Positions 55,222 through 63,721 of a DNA stretch of 64,000 nt are shown in pieces. The notes beneath the pieces are model-generated. The model ran no database searches and was not told the DNA's origin. It worked only from the letters and a program-made list of their open reading frames with translations. Made by a program: the position numbers and the translations under genes. The first letter of the stretch is position 1, and each line of letters starts with the position of its first letter. Source of the DNA: Bacteroidia bacterium (GTDB lineage: Bacteria > Bacteroidota > Bacteroidia > Flavobacteriales > Flavobacteriaceae); the NCBI GenBank assembly GCA_030427735.1, contig JAUIBP010000003.1, positions 248,001 to 312,000 on the forward strand, written 5' to 3'.

Positions 55222-55638
55222 ATGACCATTTTAAACCCAAACCAAAACCTTGTGCTTTTTGATGGCGTTTGTAATTTATGTGAGTCTTCAATACAATTTA
55301 TTATTAAAAACGATAAAGACAATATTTTTAAGTTTGCACCACTGCAAGGCGAAACTTCTAAACCTATTATTGAAGCGTTTAATATAAATACGGCAAAAAC
55401 CGATTCTATTTTATTGTATAGCCCAAAAAACAAACTATACACAAAATCTACTGCAGCTTTAAAAATTGCTGCCCAATTACAGTTTCCCGTTAACTTATTG
55501 GCTGTTTTTTTAATTATCCCAAAACCAATACGCGATTGGGTTTACAGTTACATTGCCAAAAACAGATACAAATGGTTTGGCAAAAAAGAATCTTGCATGT
55601 TACCTACCAAGCACTTGCAAGCAAAGTTTCTTAATTAA
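55222..55638 (+). CDS. Thiol-disulfide oxidoreductase-like DCC family protein
   Basis: A 138-residue protein with the DCC/DUF393 signature LVLFDGVCNLCESSIQFI (Cys17 and Cys20), a thioredoxin-like variant. GETSKPIIEAF and RYKWFGKKESCMLP near the end are also typical. A redox role is likely but no partner is known. Confidence 0.9.
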   Translation: MTILNPNQNLVLFDGVCNLCESSIQFIIKNDKDNIFKFAPLQGETSKPIIEAFNINTAKTDSILLYSPKNKLYTKSTAALKIAAQLQFPVNLLAVFLIIPKPIRDWVYSYIAKNRYKWFGKKESCMLPTKHLQAKFLN

Positions 55639-55682
55639 AGCAGTAAATAAAGATTTTTCTTTCAAATTAAATAGTAACAGCA

Positions 55683-55690
55683 TACTTTTG
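55683..55690 (+). promoter_or_regulatory. -7 promoter box for the lipoprotein gene
   Basis: TACTTTTG matches TAnnTTTG, 34 bases before the ATG at 55725. Confidence 0.5.
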
Positions 55691-55724
55691 AATATTCTAA
55701 AATTAATTCATTTAAAAACAACTT

Positions 55725-56396
55725 ATGAAAACATCAAATTATTCACTTTTAATATTAGTAATGGCATTTGTTTTAAACAGCTGCTCTAGTGTAAAAGTTT
55801 TAGACTCTTGGAAATCAGACAATGTGTCGACCATAAGAGATAAAAACATTTTAGTAATTGCCAGAACAGATAACAACCAAGCTAGAATTGCATTCGAACA
55901 AGAAATTGCTAAGCAACTACGCGATAATGGGCTTAAAGCAACAGAAAGCTTTAAAGAATTACCACACATAGAACCAGACAAAAAATTAACAGAAGAACAA
56001 ACTAAAGCGCTTGCCGAAACTATAAAAAGAGAAGGTTATAATGCAGTGGTTTTAACTGTAATTAAGGATTATAGAGAATCTACCCAAACTACACAAGACG
56101 GTGGTTATTATGCTGGTGGAACTTTTGGCGGTATGTACCCTGGCTATTATGGTGGATTTTACGGATACTACAACTACCCTATGACTTATGTAGGTGTTGG
56201 TACGTATTCGCCTTCAACGATTACAACTAGAACAGTAAGAGATTTTGTTTTAGAAACAGTAACTTACAATTTAGATGAAGCCGAAGGCAAACAATTAATT
56301 GCAGTAGTAACTACAGAAATTGAAGACCCACAAAACGTGAGTAAAAATGCAGAAGAATATGCTTATAAAGTAATGAAATCTTTATCGCATAAATAA
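55725..56396 (+). CDS. Lipoprotein with a Gly/Tyr-rich patch, DUF4136-like
   Basis: A 223-residue lipoprotein; the signal ends at LNSC with Cys20. VKVLDSWKSDN and a Rossmann-like region KNILVIARTDNNQARIAFEQ resemble the DUF4136/GNA1162-type periplasmic fold. Residues 126-152 are rich in Gly and Tyr, an odd insertion that may be flexible or mediate aggregation. A terminator follows. The function is unknown. Confidence 0.75.
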   Translation: MKTSNYSLLILVMAFVLNSCSSVKVLDSWKSDNVSTIRDKNILVIARTDNNQARIAFEQEIAKQLRDNGLKATESFKELPHIEPDKKLTEEQTKALAETIKREGYNAVVLTVIKDYRESTQTTQDGGYYAGGTFGGMYPGYYGGFYGYYNYPMTYVGVGTYSPSTITTRTVRDFVLETVTYNLDEAEGKQLIAVVTTEIEDPQNVSKNAEEYAYKVMKSLSHK

Positions 56397-56418
56397 CAAA
56401 CAGCGTTTAATTTATATA

Positions 56419-56451
56419 AAAAAAGCTAGAATCATCTTCTAGCTTTTTTTT
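56419..56451. terminator. Bidirectional terminator
   Basis: AGCTAGAA and TTCTAGCT pair around TCATC, with A runs on the left and T runs on the right, so it can stop transcription from both the lipoprotein gene and the convergent proline dehydrogenase gene. Confidence 0.85.
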
Positions 56452-56480
56452 TGGTTTATACTCTATCTTATTTTTAATAT

Positions 56481-57656
56481 TTAGCTTTTCTTTCTACGCT
56501 TTTTCTCTTTAGTTAGTAAAGCCAATTCGCGCCCTGTTTGCCCTGCTACCGACGTATTTTCTTCGGCACGTCGTATTAAATACGGCATAACGTCTTTAAC
56601 TGGGCCAAAAGGCACATATTTGGCTACATTATACCCCAGATGCGATAAATTAAAACTTATGTGATCACTCATGCCGTACAACTGTCCAAACCAAACACGT
56701 TTATCCGACTTATCAATACCTTTGGCTTTCATCAAATCCATTACCAAATACGAACTATATTCGTTATGTGTTCCAGCAAATAACGACATGTCGCTTAAAT
56801 GCTCTAACATGTAGCTTACACCTGCATTAAAATTAATATCGGTGGCTTCTTTATTTTCACAAATAGGTGTTGGGTAGCCGAGTTCCTCTGCTCTATCATT
56901 TTCCTTTTCCATATAAGCACCGCGCACTAATTTATAGCCTAAATAAAAATGCTCTTTTTTAGCTAATTCATGCTGCTTTTTAAGAAACTCCAACCGATCG
57001 TGTCTATACATTTGTAACGTATTATACACTACAGGTTTTTCGGTGTTGTATTTGCGCATCATGTTTGTAATTAAATCGTCGGCTGCATCTTGCATCCAGC
57101 TTTCTTCGGCATCAATTAAAACAGCAATATCTTTGTTTTTTGCTGCTTGGCACACCATATCGTAACGATTTACAACGCGCTCCCACTCCGCTTGTTCTTT
57201 AGCCGTAAGTGTTTCGCCTTTTCCTATTTTTTCGTATAAAGCAAAACGACCGAATCCCGTTGGTTTAAAAACAGCAATCGGTATCGATTTTCTGTCGTCT
57301 GCAAAATTTACAATCTTAAGCGTAATTTTTAAAGCGGCATCAAATTCAGCTTCATTTTCTTTACCCTCTACCGAATAATCCAAAACGGAACTCACGCCTT
57401 TCTCGTACATTTTATCAATAACAGTAAGGCAATCTTCTTCGTTAACACCTCCACAAAAATGGTCGAATACCGTGGCGCGAATTAACCCCTCTACAGGCAG
57501 CTTTGCTTTAATAGCAAAATTAGTAGCTGCAGTCCCTATTCTAACAAGTGGTTCTATAGAGATCATTTTAAATAGAAAGTAAGCTCTTTCTAATTCCGAA
57601 TCGCTTTTTAAGGCAAAAGCAATTTCTGTATTGTCAAAAATAGTATTGTCAATCAT
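56481..57656 (-). CDS. Proline dehydrogenase
   Basis: A 391-residue monofunctional ProDH of the Bacteroidota type. The FAD-dependent TIM-barrel shows VFKPTGFGR, VLIDAEESWMQDAADDL, KLVRGAYMEKENDRA, AGTHNEYSSYLVMDLM and FGQLYGMSDHIS; the arginines of the substrate-binding C-terminal motif appear in LIRRAEEN. It oxidises proline to pyrroline-5-carboxylate and feeds electrons to quinone. The long insertion in the first third is usual for this branch. It is divergent from aroB. Confidence 0.93.
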   Translation of the reverse strand: MIDNTIFDNTEIAFALKSDSELERAYFLFKMISIEPLVRIGTAATNFAIKAKLPVEGLIRATVFDHFCGGVNEEDCLTVIDKMYEKGVSSVLDYSVEGKENEAEFDAALKITLKIVNFADDRKSIPIAVFKPTGFGRFALYEKIGKGETLTAKEQAEWERVVNRYDMVCQAAKNKDIAVLIDAEESWMQDAADDLITNMMRKYNTEKPVVYNTLQMYRHDRLEFLKKQHELAKKEHFYLGYKLVRGAYMEKENDRAEELGYPTPICENKEATDINFNAGVSYMLEHLSDMSLFAGTHNEYSSYLVMDLMKAKGIDKSDKRVWFGQLYGMSDHISFNLSHLGYNVAKYVPFGPVKDVMPYLIRRAEENTSVAGQTGRELALLTKEKKRRKKS

Positions 57657-57676
57657 ACCTCAAAAAAAATAGTTTG

Positions 57677-57684
57677 CAAATATA
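57677..57684 (-). promoter_or_regulatory. -7 promoter box for proline dehydrogenase
   Basis: The minus strand reads TATATTTG (TAnnTTTG), 20 bases before the ATG at 57656. Confidence 0.55.
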
Positions 57685-57751
57685 ATTAACAATGACTTAC
57701 TTTTTTGCAAAAAACTCCTTATTTTCACGCGTCTTTTTTTAAGAACATTCT

Positions 57752-58825
57752 ATGACAAGCATCGAAACCAAAACCAATAAAATCCATTTTAATGTAAGTG
57801 GTTATGAATCAATCAACAAATACATTGAGAGCAGTAACCCTTCAATAATTTTTATTTTAGTAGACCAAAACACTCACAACCATTGTTTGGCTCGTTTTTT
57901 AGAAACACTTGCAACCACTATTCAAATTGAAATTATAGAAATTGAAGCAGGAGAAACCTTTAAAACCATAGATACTTGTGTTGGCGTTTGGAATGCACTT
58001 TCGGAACTTGGTGCAGACCGTAAAAGTTTACTTATTAATTTAGGCGGTGGTGTTGTTACAGATTTAGGTGGTTTTGTGGCCTCTACATTTAAGCGAGGTA
58101 TTGCTTTTATTAACATTCCGACCACACTTTTAGCCATGGTAGATGCTTCTATTGGAGGTAAAACAGGTGTCGATCTTGGCAGTTTAAAAAACCAGATTGG
58201 TGTTATTAACTCTCCAAAAATGGTTATAGTAGATACAGACTATTTAAACACTTTGCCGCAAAACGAAATGCGTTCTGGCTTGGCCGAAATGTTAAAACAT
58301 GGGCTTATTCAAGATCAGACGTATTGGGATCATTTCAAAAATTTATCATCTTTAAACATTTCAAATTTAGATGAATTAATTTACGAATCTATATTAATAA
58401 AAAAGCATGTTGTAGATATTGACCCTAATGAGAATGGACTGCGTAAAACTTTAAATTACGGACACACTTTAGGACACGCCATAGAATCGTATTTTTTAAG
58501 TCACCCAGAAAAAACCGATTTACTTCATGGCGAAGCTATTGCTATAGGTATGATTCTGGAATCTTATATTTCTACAAAATTAACTGGTTTAAGCATTGAT
58601 GCTTATAACGACATTAAAAATGTAATTTTAGACATTTATGATTTTGTTGCTATAACACCAGACGACTATGCGCCAATAATAGAGTTATTAAAATACGACA
58701 AAAAGAATGCGCACGGTAGTATTTACTTTGTTTTACTAGAAGGCATTGGTAAAACAAAAATAGATTGCACCGTTTCTAACGAGTTAATAATTGAAGCGTT
58801 AAATGTTTACAACACCTATGCTTAA
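57752..58825 (+). CDS. aroB: 3-dehydroquinate synthase
   Basis: A 357-residue enzyme of the shikimate pathway, converting DAHP to 3-dehydroquinate with NAD and a divalent metal. Conserved blocks: INLGGGVVTDLGGFVASTFK, PTTLLAMVDASIGGKTGVD, MRSGLAEMLKHGLI and LNYGHTLGHAIES with the zinc-binding histidines. Divergent from proline dehydrogenase. No other aro genes are in the window. Confidence 0.96.
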   Translation: MTSIETKTNKIHFNVSGYESINKYIESSNPSIIFILVDQNTHNHCLARFLETLATTIQIEIIEIEAGETFKTIDTCVGVWNALSELGADRKSLLINLGGGVVTDLGGFVASTFKRGIAFINIPTTLLAMVDASIGGKTGVDLGSLKNQIGVINSPKMVIVDTDYLNTLPQNEMRSGLAEMLKHGLIQDQTYWDHFKNLSSLNISNLDELIYESILIKKHVVDIDPNENGLRKTLNYGHTLGHAIESYFLSHPEKTDLLHGEAIAIGMILESYISTKLTGLSIDAYNDIKNVILDIYDFVAITPDDYAPIIELLKYDKKNAHGSIYFVLLEGIGKTKIDCTVSNELIIEALNVYNTYA

Positions 58826-58907
58826 CTAAAAATTATTTGTAAATTTATTTCAACCCAAAATAAGACTTTTTAAGATTACTATTGATTATCTAAAAACCCA
58901 ATTAGAT

Positions 58908-59234
58908 ATGAAAAAAGTAATTGTAGATTATAAAAAATTAACTCCGGAAATTCTTACCAAATTAACGGAGAAATTTCCCGACGGCTATAACGACAGCGAT
59001 ATAATCACTTTCGACAATTGTAAAAACGAAACTATTGAAGCTGTAGAAATTAAAACCCCAGAAGCCATATACCTAGTAAAAGTTAGTAGTAAATTGCGTT
59101 ATACGATGACTAATTTTGACACCGTAGAAGATCTAAACGTAAACGATTCTGGGCATGTTATTGTTGATGATCACGAAAACACGCCTAATGCCATTATAGA
59201 CAACACGATGGTTTTTAATGATGAGGAAGAATAA
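58908..59234 (+). CDS. Small acidic protein, unknown
   Basis: A 108-residue acidic cytosolic protein. KKVIVDYKKLTPEILTKLTE and FPDGYNDSDIITFDN open the chain; the middle forms likely beta strands (AIYLVKVSSKLRYTM); the end is highly acidic (FNDEEE). It looks like a conserved Bacteroidota hypothetical. A terminator directly follows its stop codon. Confidence 0.75.
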   Translation: MKKVIVDYKKLTPEILTKLTEKFPDGYNDSDIITFDNCKNETIEAVEIKTPEAIYLVKVSSKLRYTMTNFDTVEDLNVNDSGHVIVDDHENTPNAIIDNTMVFNDEEE

Positions 59235-59260
59235 AAAAAGAGCCCAAAAAGGCTCTTTTA
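59235..59260. terminator. Terminator, usable in both directions
   Basis: AAAAGAGCC and GGCTCTTTT pair around CAAAAA, flanked by A and T runs. It begins at the stop of the acidic protein gene and faces the 3' end of the lrp-type gene. Confidence 0.85.
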
Positions 59261-59315
59261 TATAAATAGACAGTATTTTTTTACTTAGAGAGAATACTAG
59301 ACTATAATAGCATTA

Positions 59316-59795
59316 TTATAATTCGTTAAAAATATAATGCATTAAACGTTTCTTATCGTTAATACTTTCTTCTAAAGAAATCATTGTTTCTGTTCTGTAT
59401 ACACCTTCAATGTCATCAATCATAAAAATAACATCTTTAGCATGAGCTGTGTTTCTAGCACGAATTTTACAGAAAATATTAAATTTACCAGTAGTAATGT
59501 GTGCTACTGTAACGAAAGGTAATTCGTTTATACGCTCTAAAACAAATTTTGTTTGAGAAGTGTTGTTTAAATATACACCTATATAAGCGATAAAAGAATA
59601 CCCTAATTTTTTATAATCTAAAGTTAATGAAGAGCCTTGAATAATTCCTGCATCTTCCATCTTTTTAACTCTTACATGTACAGTACCCGCCGAAATTAAT
59701 AATTTCTTTGCAATATCTGTAAAAGGAACTCTTGTATTGTCGATTAACATATCAAGAATTTGGTGATCAATTTCGTCTAATTTAAATTTTGCCAT
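59316..59795 (-). CDS. Lrp/AsnC family transcriptional regulator
   Basis: A 159-residue regulator. The N-terminal winged helix-turn-helix reads DEIDHQILDMLIDNTRVPF and DIAKKLLISAGTVHVRVKKM; the C-terminal RAM domain (about 70-150) has FVTVAHITTGKFNIFCKI. It probably senses an amino acid. A -7 box lies just upstream. The neighbouring M14 carboxypeptidase on the same strand is 73 bases upstream. Confidence 0.94.
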   Translation of the reverse strand: MAKFKLDEIDHQILDMLIDNTRVPFTDIAKKLLISAGTVHVRVKKMEDAGIIQGSSLTLDYKKLGYSFIAYIGVYLNNTSQTKFVLERINELPFVTVAHITTGKFNIFCKIRARNTAHAKDVIFMIDDIEGVYRTETMISLEESINDKKRLMHYIFNEL

Positions 59796-59819
59796 TTGTC
59801 TACATTTGGTTCTTTAAAA

Positions 59820-59827
59820 CAAAAATA
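59820..59827 (-). promoter_or_regulatory. -7 promoter box for the Lrp-type gene
   Basis: The minus strand reads TATTTTTG (TAnnTTTG), 24 bases before the ATG at 59795. Confidence 0.55.
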
Positions 59828-59868
59828 ATACATTTTCACCGATAAATCTTACCAAATTATTAAGGAAT

Positions 59869-61023
59869 TCACATTTTTAATAAAAATTTATCATTACCAA
59901 TGTAAACGAAATCGTTTTCGCTGCCCTCAATTAACACCTGCTTATCTCTACTTAACACGTTCATTTTCTTAGCGTTAAATTCCTTATGACCATAGCTATT
60001 ATTCAAATTTCCAATGATTTCTATTTTTGGGATAAATGCAATGTTTTTGTTAATTAATTTTTCAACAAATAACACTCCTATGTCAGCAATTACAGGAGAT
60101 TGCTCTGTACCTACATTGGCATTTCTAATAATAACATCCAGAAAACATTTGTCGTTTTCTGGTATATCTAAATAAGCCTGATAATGCGCTCCTAAATTAT
60201 CGTGGTTAGCTATATAGTTAAAAGCACTTAAATAGGCCGCATAAATATAAAAGCGGGTTTGCTCTCTAGCGTAATCGTTAGGGAAATGCCCTGCTTCAAA
60301 TAATATAGTAGGAACATTAAACGACTGAAACGTATCGCCAACACAATTTAAATTAAATCCGTCGTCGTACCGGCCAACCTGATTAGGTATTAACTCTTGC
60401 AAAGTGTTATTCATAGCCGCAATTACTTCCATACCAATTTTACGAGAGTCTGTAATCGTTCTTTCGGCATCTTGCGAAGGCGATAAAAACGACACCGTAG
60501 CAATATTATTGGTTGTTCCCGCACTAAAAATAGTACGTTGTCCGTGCAAATTAAAACAGTAGTCTGGTTGAAAATCGTTATAAACAGCTCTTAAAATTTT
60601 GCTTTCTGGCTGACTTAAGTTTTGGGCATCCCTATTTAAATCGACCTGATTTGCATTTATTCTGGTGTAAGCTTCCGCTCCATCTGGATTTAATATAGGA
60701 ATAACATAAAATGTAAATGCACTTAAAATCGATTTTAAATCATCGTTAGCTGTTTTAACTGTATTAAAAAAGTCGAATAAAGCCTTCGTTGTTGTCGATT
60801 CGTTCCCATGCATTTGAGACCACAACAACAATCTTTTTTTTCCCGTTCCGAACTTAACCGCATAAATAGGATTATTTAATACCGAACGCCCAATAATTTG
60901 AACGTTAAACAAATTACCCAATTTTTTTAACAAAGGTTCTATATGAGCGTTATTAATATATCTACCATTTAACTGAACAGCTTTGTTCGTATTATATAAT
61001 ACCGAAATATCTTTACTTGTCAT
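59869..61023 (-). CDS. M14-family zinc carboxypeptidase, no signal peptide
   Basis: A 384-residue metallopeptidase. Zinc ligands are His72 and Glu75 (SQMHGNEST) and His160 (CFNLHGQRT). IPILNPDGAEAYTRINANQV and DLNRDA are the substrate-contact blocks, and LFEAGHFPND supplies the catalytic glutamate. The N-terminus MTSKDISVLYNT has no hydrophobic signal, so it should act in the cytoplasm, perhaps on peptides or cell-wall fragments. It is divergent from the XRE regulator across a palindrome-rich spacer. Confidence 0.88.
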   Translation of the reverse strand: MTSKDISVLYNTNKAVQLNGRYINNAHIEPLLKKLGNLFNVQIIGRSVLNNPIYAVKFGTGKKRLLLWSQMHGNESTTTKALFDFFNTVKTANDDLKSILSAFTFYVIPILNPDGAEAYTRINANQVDLNRDAQNLSQPESKILRAVYNDFQPDYCFNLHGQRTIFSAGTTNNIATVSFLSPSQDAERTITDSRKIGMEVIAAMNNTLQELIPNQVGRYDDGFNLNCVGDTFQSFNVPTILFEAGHFPNDYAREQTRFYIYAAYLSAFNYIANHDNLGAHYQAYLDIPENDKCFLDVIIRNANVGTEQSPVIADIGVLFVEKLINKNIAFIPKIEIIGNLNNSYGHKEFNAKKMNVLSRDKQVLIEGSENDFVYIGNDKFLLKM

Positions 61024-61042
61024 TTGTTTTATTTTCTGTTTA

Positions 61043-61050
61043 CAAAACTA
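61043..61050 (-). promoter_or_regulatory. -7 promoter box for the M14 gene
   Basis: The minus strand reads TAGTTTTG (TAnnTTTG), 20 bases before the ATG at 61023. A TTTG at 61067-61070 lies at a plausible -33 position inside the palindrome next to it. Confidence 0.55.
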
Positions 61051-61062
61051 AACAATTAAACA

Positions 61063-61076
61063 TTTACAAATGTAAA
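61063..61076. promoter_or_regulatory. Candidate operator palindrome (M14 side)
   Basis: TTTACAAATGTAAA is a perfect TTTACA-N2-TGTAAA palindrome covering the presumed -33 region of the M14 promoter, as expected for repressor binding. A related shorter palindrome, TACATGTGTA, lies at 61100-61109. Confidence 0.5.
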
Positions 61077-61286
61077 CAAGCAATTCATTTCATTTTGTAT
61101 ACATGTGTAAGCAATTAACCTCTCCTTTTTAGGTGAGTAAACAGATGGTATCCAAAATTTATAAGTCAATATTAAAATTTAGTTTAATAATTAATTTTCA
61201 GTTAATTATATATATTTACTTAATGTTTTAAATTAGCATTTTAACTTATAAAAAAGCTTTACTATTGCATGTTTCACCCTTTTAAT

Positions 61287-61298
61287 TTACATTTGTAA
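61287..61298. promoter_or_regulatory. Candidate operator palindrome over the XRE gene promoter
   Basis: TTACATTTGTAA has the same TTACA-N2-TGTAA form as the site at 61063 and covers the -7 box of the XRE gene, suggesting autorepression. A TTTACA half-site sits directly before the ATG (61321-61326). Confidence 0.5.
61288..61295 (+). promoter_or_regulatory. -7 promoter box for the XRE gene
   Basis: TACATTTG matches TAnnTTTG, 31 bases before the ATG at 61327. Confidence 0.55.
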
Positions 61299-61326
61299 TC
61301 AACATAACAATTTGAAATTGTTTACA

Positions 61327-61746
61327 ATGATAAACAGCACTGAATTTACAAAACGCCTAGAAAAAGTGATTGAATTCTATGGTGAATCAGCCTCCTCGTT
61401 TGCCGAAAAAATTGGCGTACAACGTTCGTCTATATCGCATATCCTTTCTGGAAGAAACAAACCTAGTTTAGATTTTGTTCTTAAAATACTATCTGCTTAT
61501 CCAGAGGTTGAATTGTATTGGCTATTAAACGGAAAAGGTAAATTTCCTAAAACCACTGAAACCGTACCACCTTCCGATCTGTTTTCTCAACCAAGCACAA
61601 AAACAGATACGCAAGCTACAGCACCAAAAAAACAATCAGATTCAATCTCAAAAGTTTTTACACAACCTACTAACGGAAAACAAATAGAACGCATCGTGAT
61701 TTTTTACTCCGACGGAAGCTTTCAAAACTTTGAAAACTCTAATTAA
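61327..61746 (+). CDS. XRE-family helix-turn-helix regulator
   Basis: About 139 residues from the ATG at 61327; a TTG five codons earlier is rejected. The HTH_XRE domain (about 1-60) shows ASSFAEKIGVQRSSISHILSGRN and PSLDFVLKILSAYPEV, then a linker rich in Thr, Pro, Gln and Ser. The C-terminal end IERIVIFYSDGSFQNFE is a short conserved tail found in many flavobacterial XRE proteins. It faces palindromes that look like its own operators, in a spacer shared with the M14 peptidase gene. Confidence 0.88.
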   Translation: MINSTEFTKRLEKVIEFYGESASSFAEKIGVQRSSISHILSGRNKPSLDFVLKILSAYPEVELYWLLNGKGKFPKTTETVPPSDLFSQPSTKTDTQATAPKKQSDSISKVFTQPTNGKQIERIVIFYSDGSFQNFENSN

Positions 61747-61752
61747 CTTTCC

Positions 61753-61760
61753 TATTTTTG
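61753..61760 (+). promoter_or_regulatory. -7 promoter box for the small lipoprotein gene
   Basis: TATTTTTG matches TAnnTTTG, 20 bases before the ATG at 61781. It lies seven bases beyond the XRE gene stop, arguing for the ATG at 61781 rather than an earlier TTG that overlaps the XRE gene. Confidence 0.6.
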
Positions 61761-61780
61761 CGCAAAACAACCGAAGAGGT

Positions 61781-62152
61781 ATGAAATTAATTTTATTAGC
61801 ACTTATAGCATTTGTTTGTTTAGGCTGTTATCAAGTAGAACGTAATTGTTCCGATTTTAAAACAGGGCATTTTTACAGCGAAATTACTATTGATGGAGAA
61901 TTGTTTAAATCTGAGTTTAATAGAACTGATAATTTACAGATTGAAACTTATAACAATAAAACCGACTCTAGCGAAGTACGATGGATTAATGATTGTGAAG
62001 CAATATTTCACACCATAAATCCAAAAAATAGAATTGAAAGTAAAGACATTCATTTAAAAATACTAACTACAACAGACTCGTCGTATACTTTTGAGTATTC
62101 GTATGTTGGAGAACATAAAAAACAAAAAGGACTGGCTATAAAAACACGCTAA
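61781..62152 (+). CDS. Small lipoprotein of unknown function
   Basis: About 123 residues. The signal LILLALIAFVCLGC ends in a good lipobox. The mature part (NCSDFKTGHFYSEITIDGEL) is a beta-rich small domain with a few acidic loops and a basic end (GLAIKTR). It looks like a Bacteroidota-specific family often placed near housekeeping genes. The region from 62153 to 62311 is A/T-rich with nothing else visible. Confidence 0.75.
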   Translation: MKLILLALIAFVCLGCYQVERNCSDFKTGHFYSEITIDGELFKSEFNRTDNLQIETYNNKTDSSEVRWINDCEAIFHTINPKNRIESKDIHLKILTTTDSSYTFEYSYVGEHKKQKGLAIKTR

Positions 62153-62311
62153 ACAGTTTACCCGATATTCTGTTTTATATGATGTGTAATATCGATTTTT
62201 TCACCCCTCTTAACTAATATTAAATTACTTTACATTTTAAACTTTAGGATTTTACTATATTTCTATTAAGATTGTATTTATCGATTTTTTCAGTTTTAAC
62301 CAGAAATTAAA

Positions 62312-63718
62312 ATGCTATTCAATTCTTTAGAGTTTTTAATCTTTTTCCCAACCGTTTTTATTCTTTATTGGGCGTTTAGTAAAGATTATAAAAAGCAAAA
62401 CATCATATTAGTAATTGCCAGTTATTTTTTTTATGGCTGGTGGGATTGGCGTTTTTTATCGCTTTTAATTTTTAGTTCTTTGCTTGATTATTATGTTGGT
62501 ATTAAAATAGAAGATTCTAAAACAGAACACAAAAAAAACTGGTTATTAGTGAGCTTATGTTCTAATTTAGGGCTGCTAGGTGTTTTTAAATATTTTAATT
62601 TCTTTACCGACTCGTTTGCCGAGTTAATGTCTGGTTTTGGCTGGCAAGTTGATGCTTTAACACTAAATATTATTCTACCTGTTGGTATTAGTTTTTACAC
62701 TTTCCAAACCTTAAGTTATAGCATCGATATTTACAGGCAACAACTAAAACCAACCAAAGATCTGGTTGCCTTTTTTACCTATGTGAGTCTTTTTCCGCAA
62801 CTAGTAGCAGGCCCTATCGAGCGCGCTTCAAATTTAATTCCGCAAATAGAAAAACATCGCACATTAAATTCAACCTTAATCAGAACAGGTGTTTTTCAAG
62901 TTTTTATCGGTTTATTCCGGAAAATAGCAATTGCAGATAATTTAGGTATTTATGTCGATACTGTTTATGCGAATAACGACATACATAATGCATCTACACT
63001 TACAGTAGCGACTATCTTTTATGCCTTTCAAATTTATTATGATTTTTCTGGTTATTCTGATATTGCGATTGGTACAGCTAAATTGCTTGGTTTTAAATTT
63101 AACCAAAACTTTAATTTACCTTACTTCTCCAGATCTTTAACGGAATTCTGGAGGCGTTGGCACATGTCTTTATCGTTTTGGTTAAGAGACTACCTGTATA
63201 TTTCTCTCGGTGGAAACAGAAAAGGAATAGTTATTACTTACCGTAATTTATTACTGACTATGCTTTTAGGCGGGCTATGGCACGGTAGCTCCTGGAACTT
63301 TGTAATATGGGGCGGTATTCATGGGCTGTTTTTAAGCTTTGAAAAATATATATTCTCGACATTCAAAATAAAAACATTTAATGCGTTTGGGTATGTCTAC
63401 ACCTTTGCGGTCGTAGTTTTTTCATGGATTTTCTTTAGAGCTCAGGATTTTCACTCTGCGTCTAACATTGTACATAAAATAGTTAGCTTGCAATTTGGTA
63501 CGCTGTTTATTGGCAACATCAATACATTTGTTAACGGCTTATTGTTGTTATGCATTGGGCTATGTTTTGATTTAAATTTATTTAAGTCTGATATTGCTCT
63601 AGAAAATTATGGTGTAAAATTCAACACACTAAAACTCTCATTATTTGTATCTGTTTTAATAATTATGCTTTGTTTATTTTACTCTACAAGCGAAAACTTC
63701 ATTTATTTTCAATTTTAA
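62312..63718 (+). CDS. MBOAT-family O-acyltransferase (AlgI-like)
   Basis: A 468-residue membrane protein with 10 or more helices. FNSLEFLIFFPTVFILYW is the classical AlgI/DltB-family start. ERASNLIPQI, FWRRWHMSLSFWLRDYLYI and the block LLGGLWHGSSWNFVIWGGIH (around residues 318-337) hold the catalytic histidine region. It would move acyl groups across the membrane to a polysaccharide. The next gene, four bases later, is its likely SGNH-type partner. Confidence 0.92.
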   Translation: MLFNSLEFLIFFPTVFILYWAFSKDYKKQNIILVIASYFFYGWWDWRFLSLLIFSSLLDYYVGIKIEDSKTEHKKNWLLVSLCSNLGLLGVFKYFNFFTDSFAELMSGFGWQVDALTLNIILPVGISFYTFQTLSYSIDIYRQQLKPTKDLVAFFTYVSLFPQLVAGPIERASNLIPQIEKHRTLNSTLIRTGVFQVFIGLFRKIAIADNLGIYVDTVYANNDIHNASTLTVATIFYAFQIYYDFSGYSDIAIGTAKLLGFKFNQNFNLPYFSRSLTEFWRRWHMSLSFWLRDYLYISLGGNRKGIVITYRNLLLTMLLGGLWHGSSWNFVIWGGIHGLFLSFEKYIFSTFKIKTFNAFGYVYTFAVVVFSWIFFRAQDFHSASNIVHKIVSLQFGTLFIGNINTFVNGLLLLCIGLCFDLNLFKSDIALENYGVKFNTLKLSLFVSVLIIMLCLFYSTSENFIYFQF

Positions 63719-63721
63719 AAC

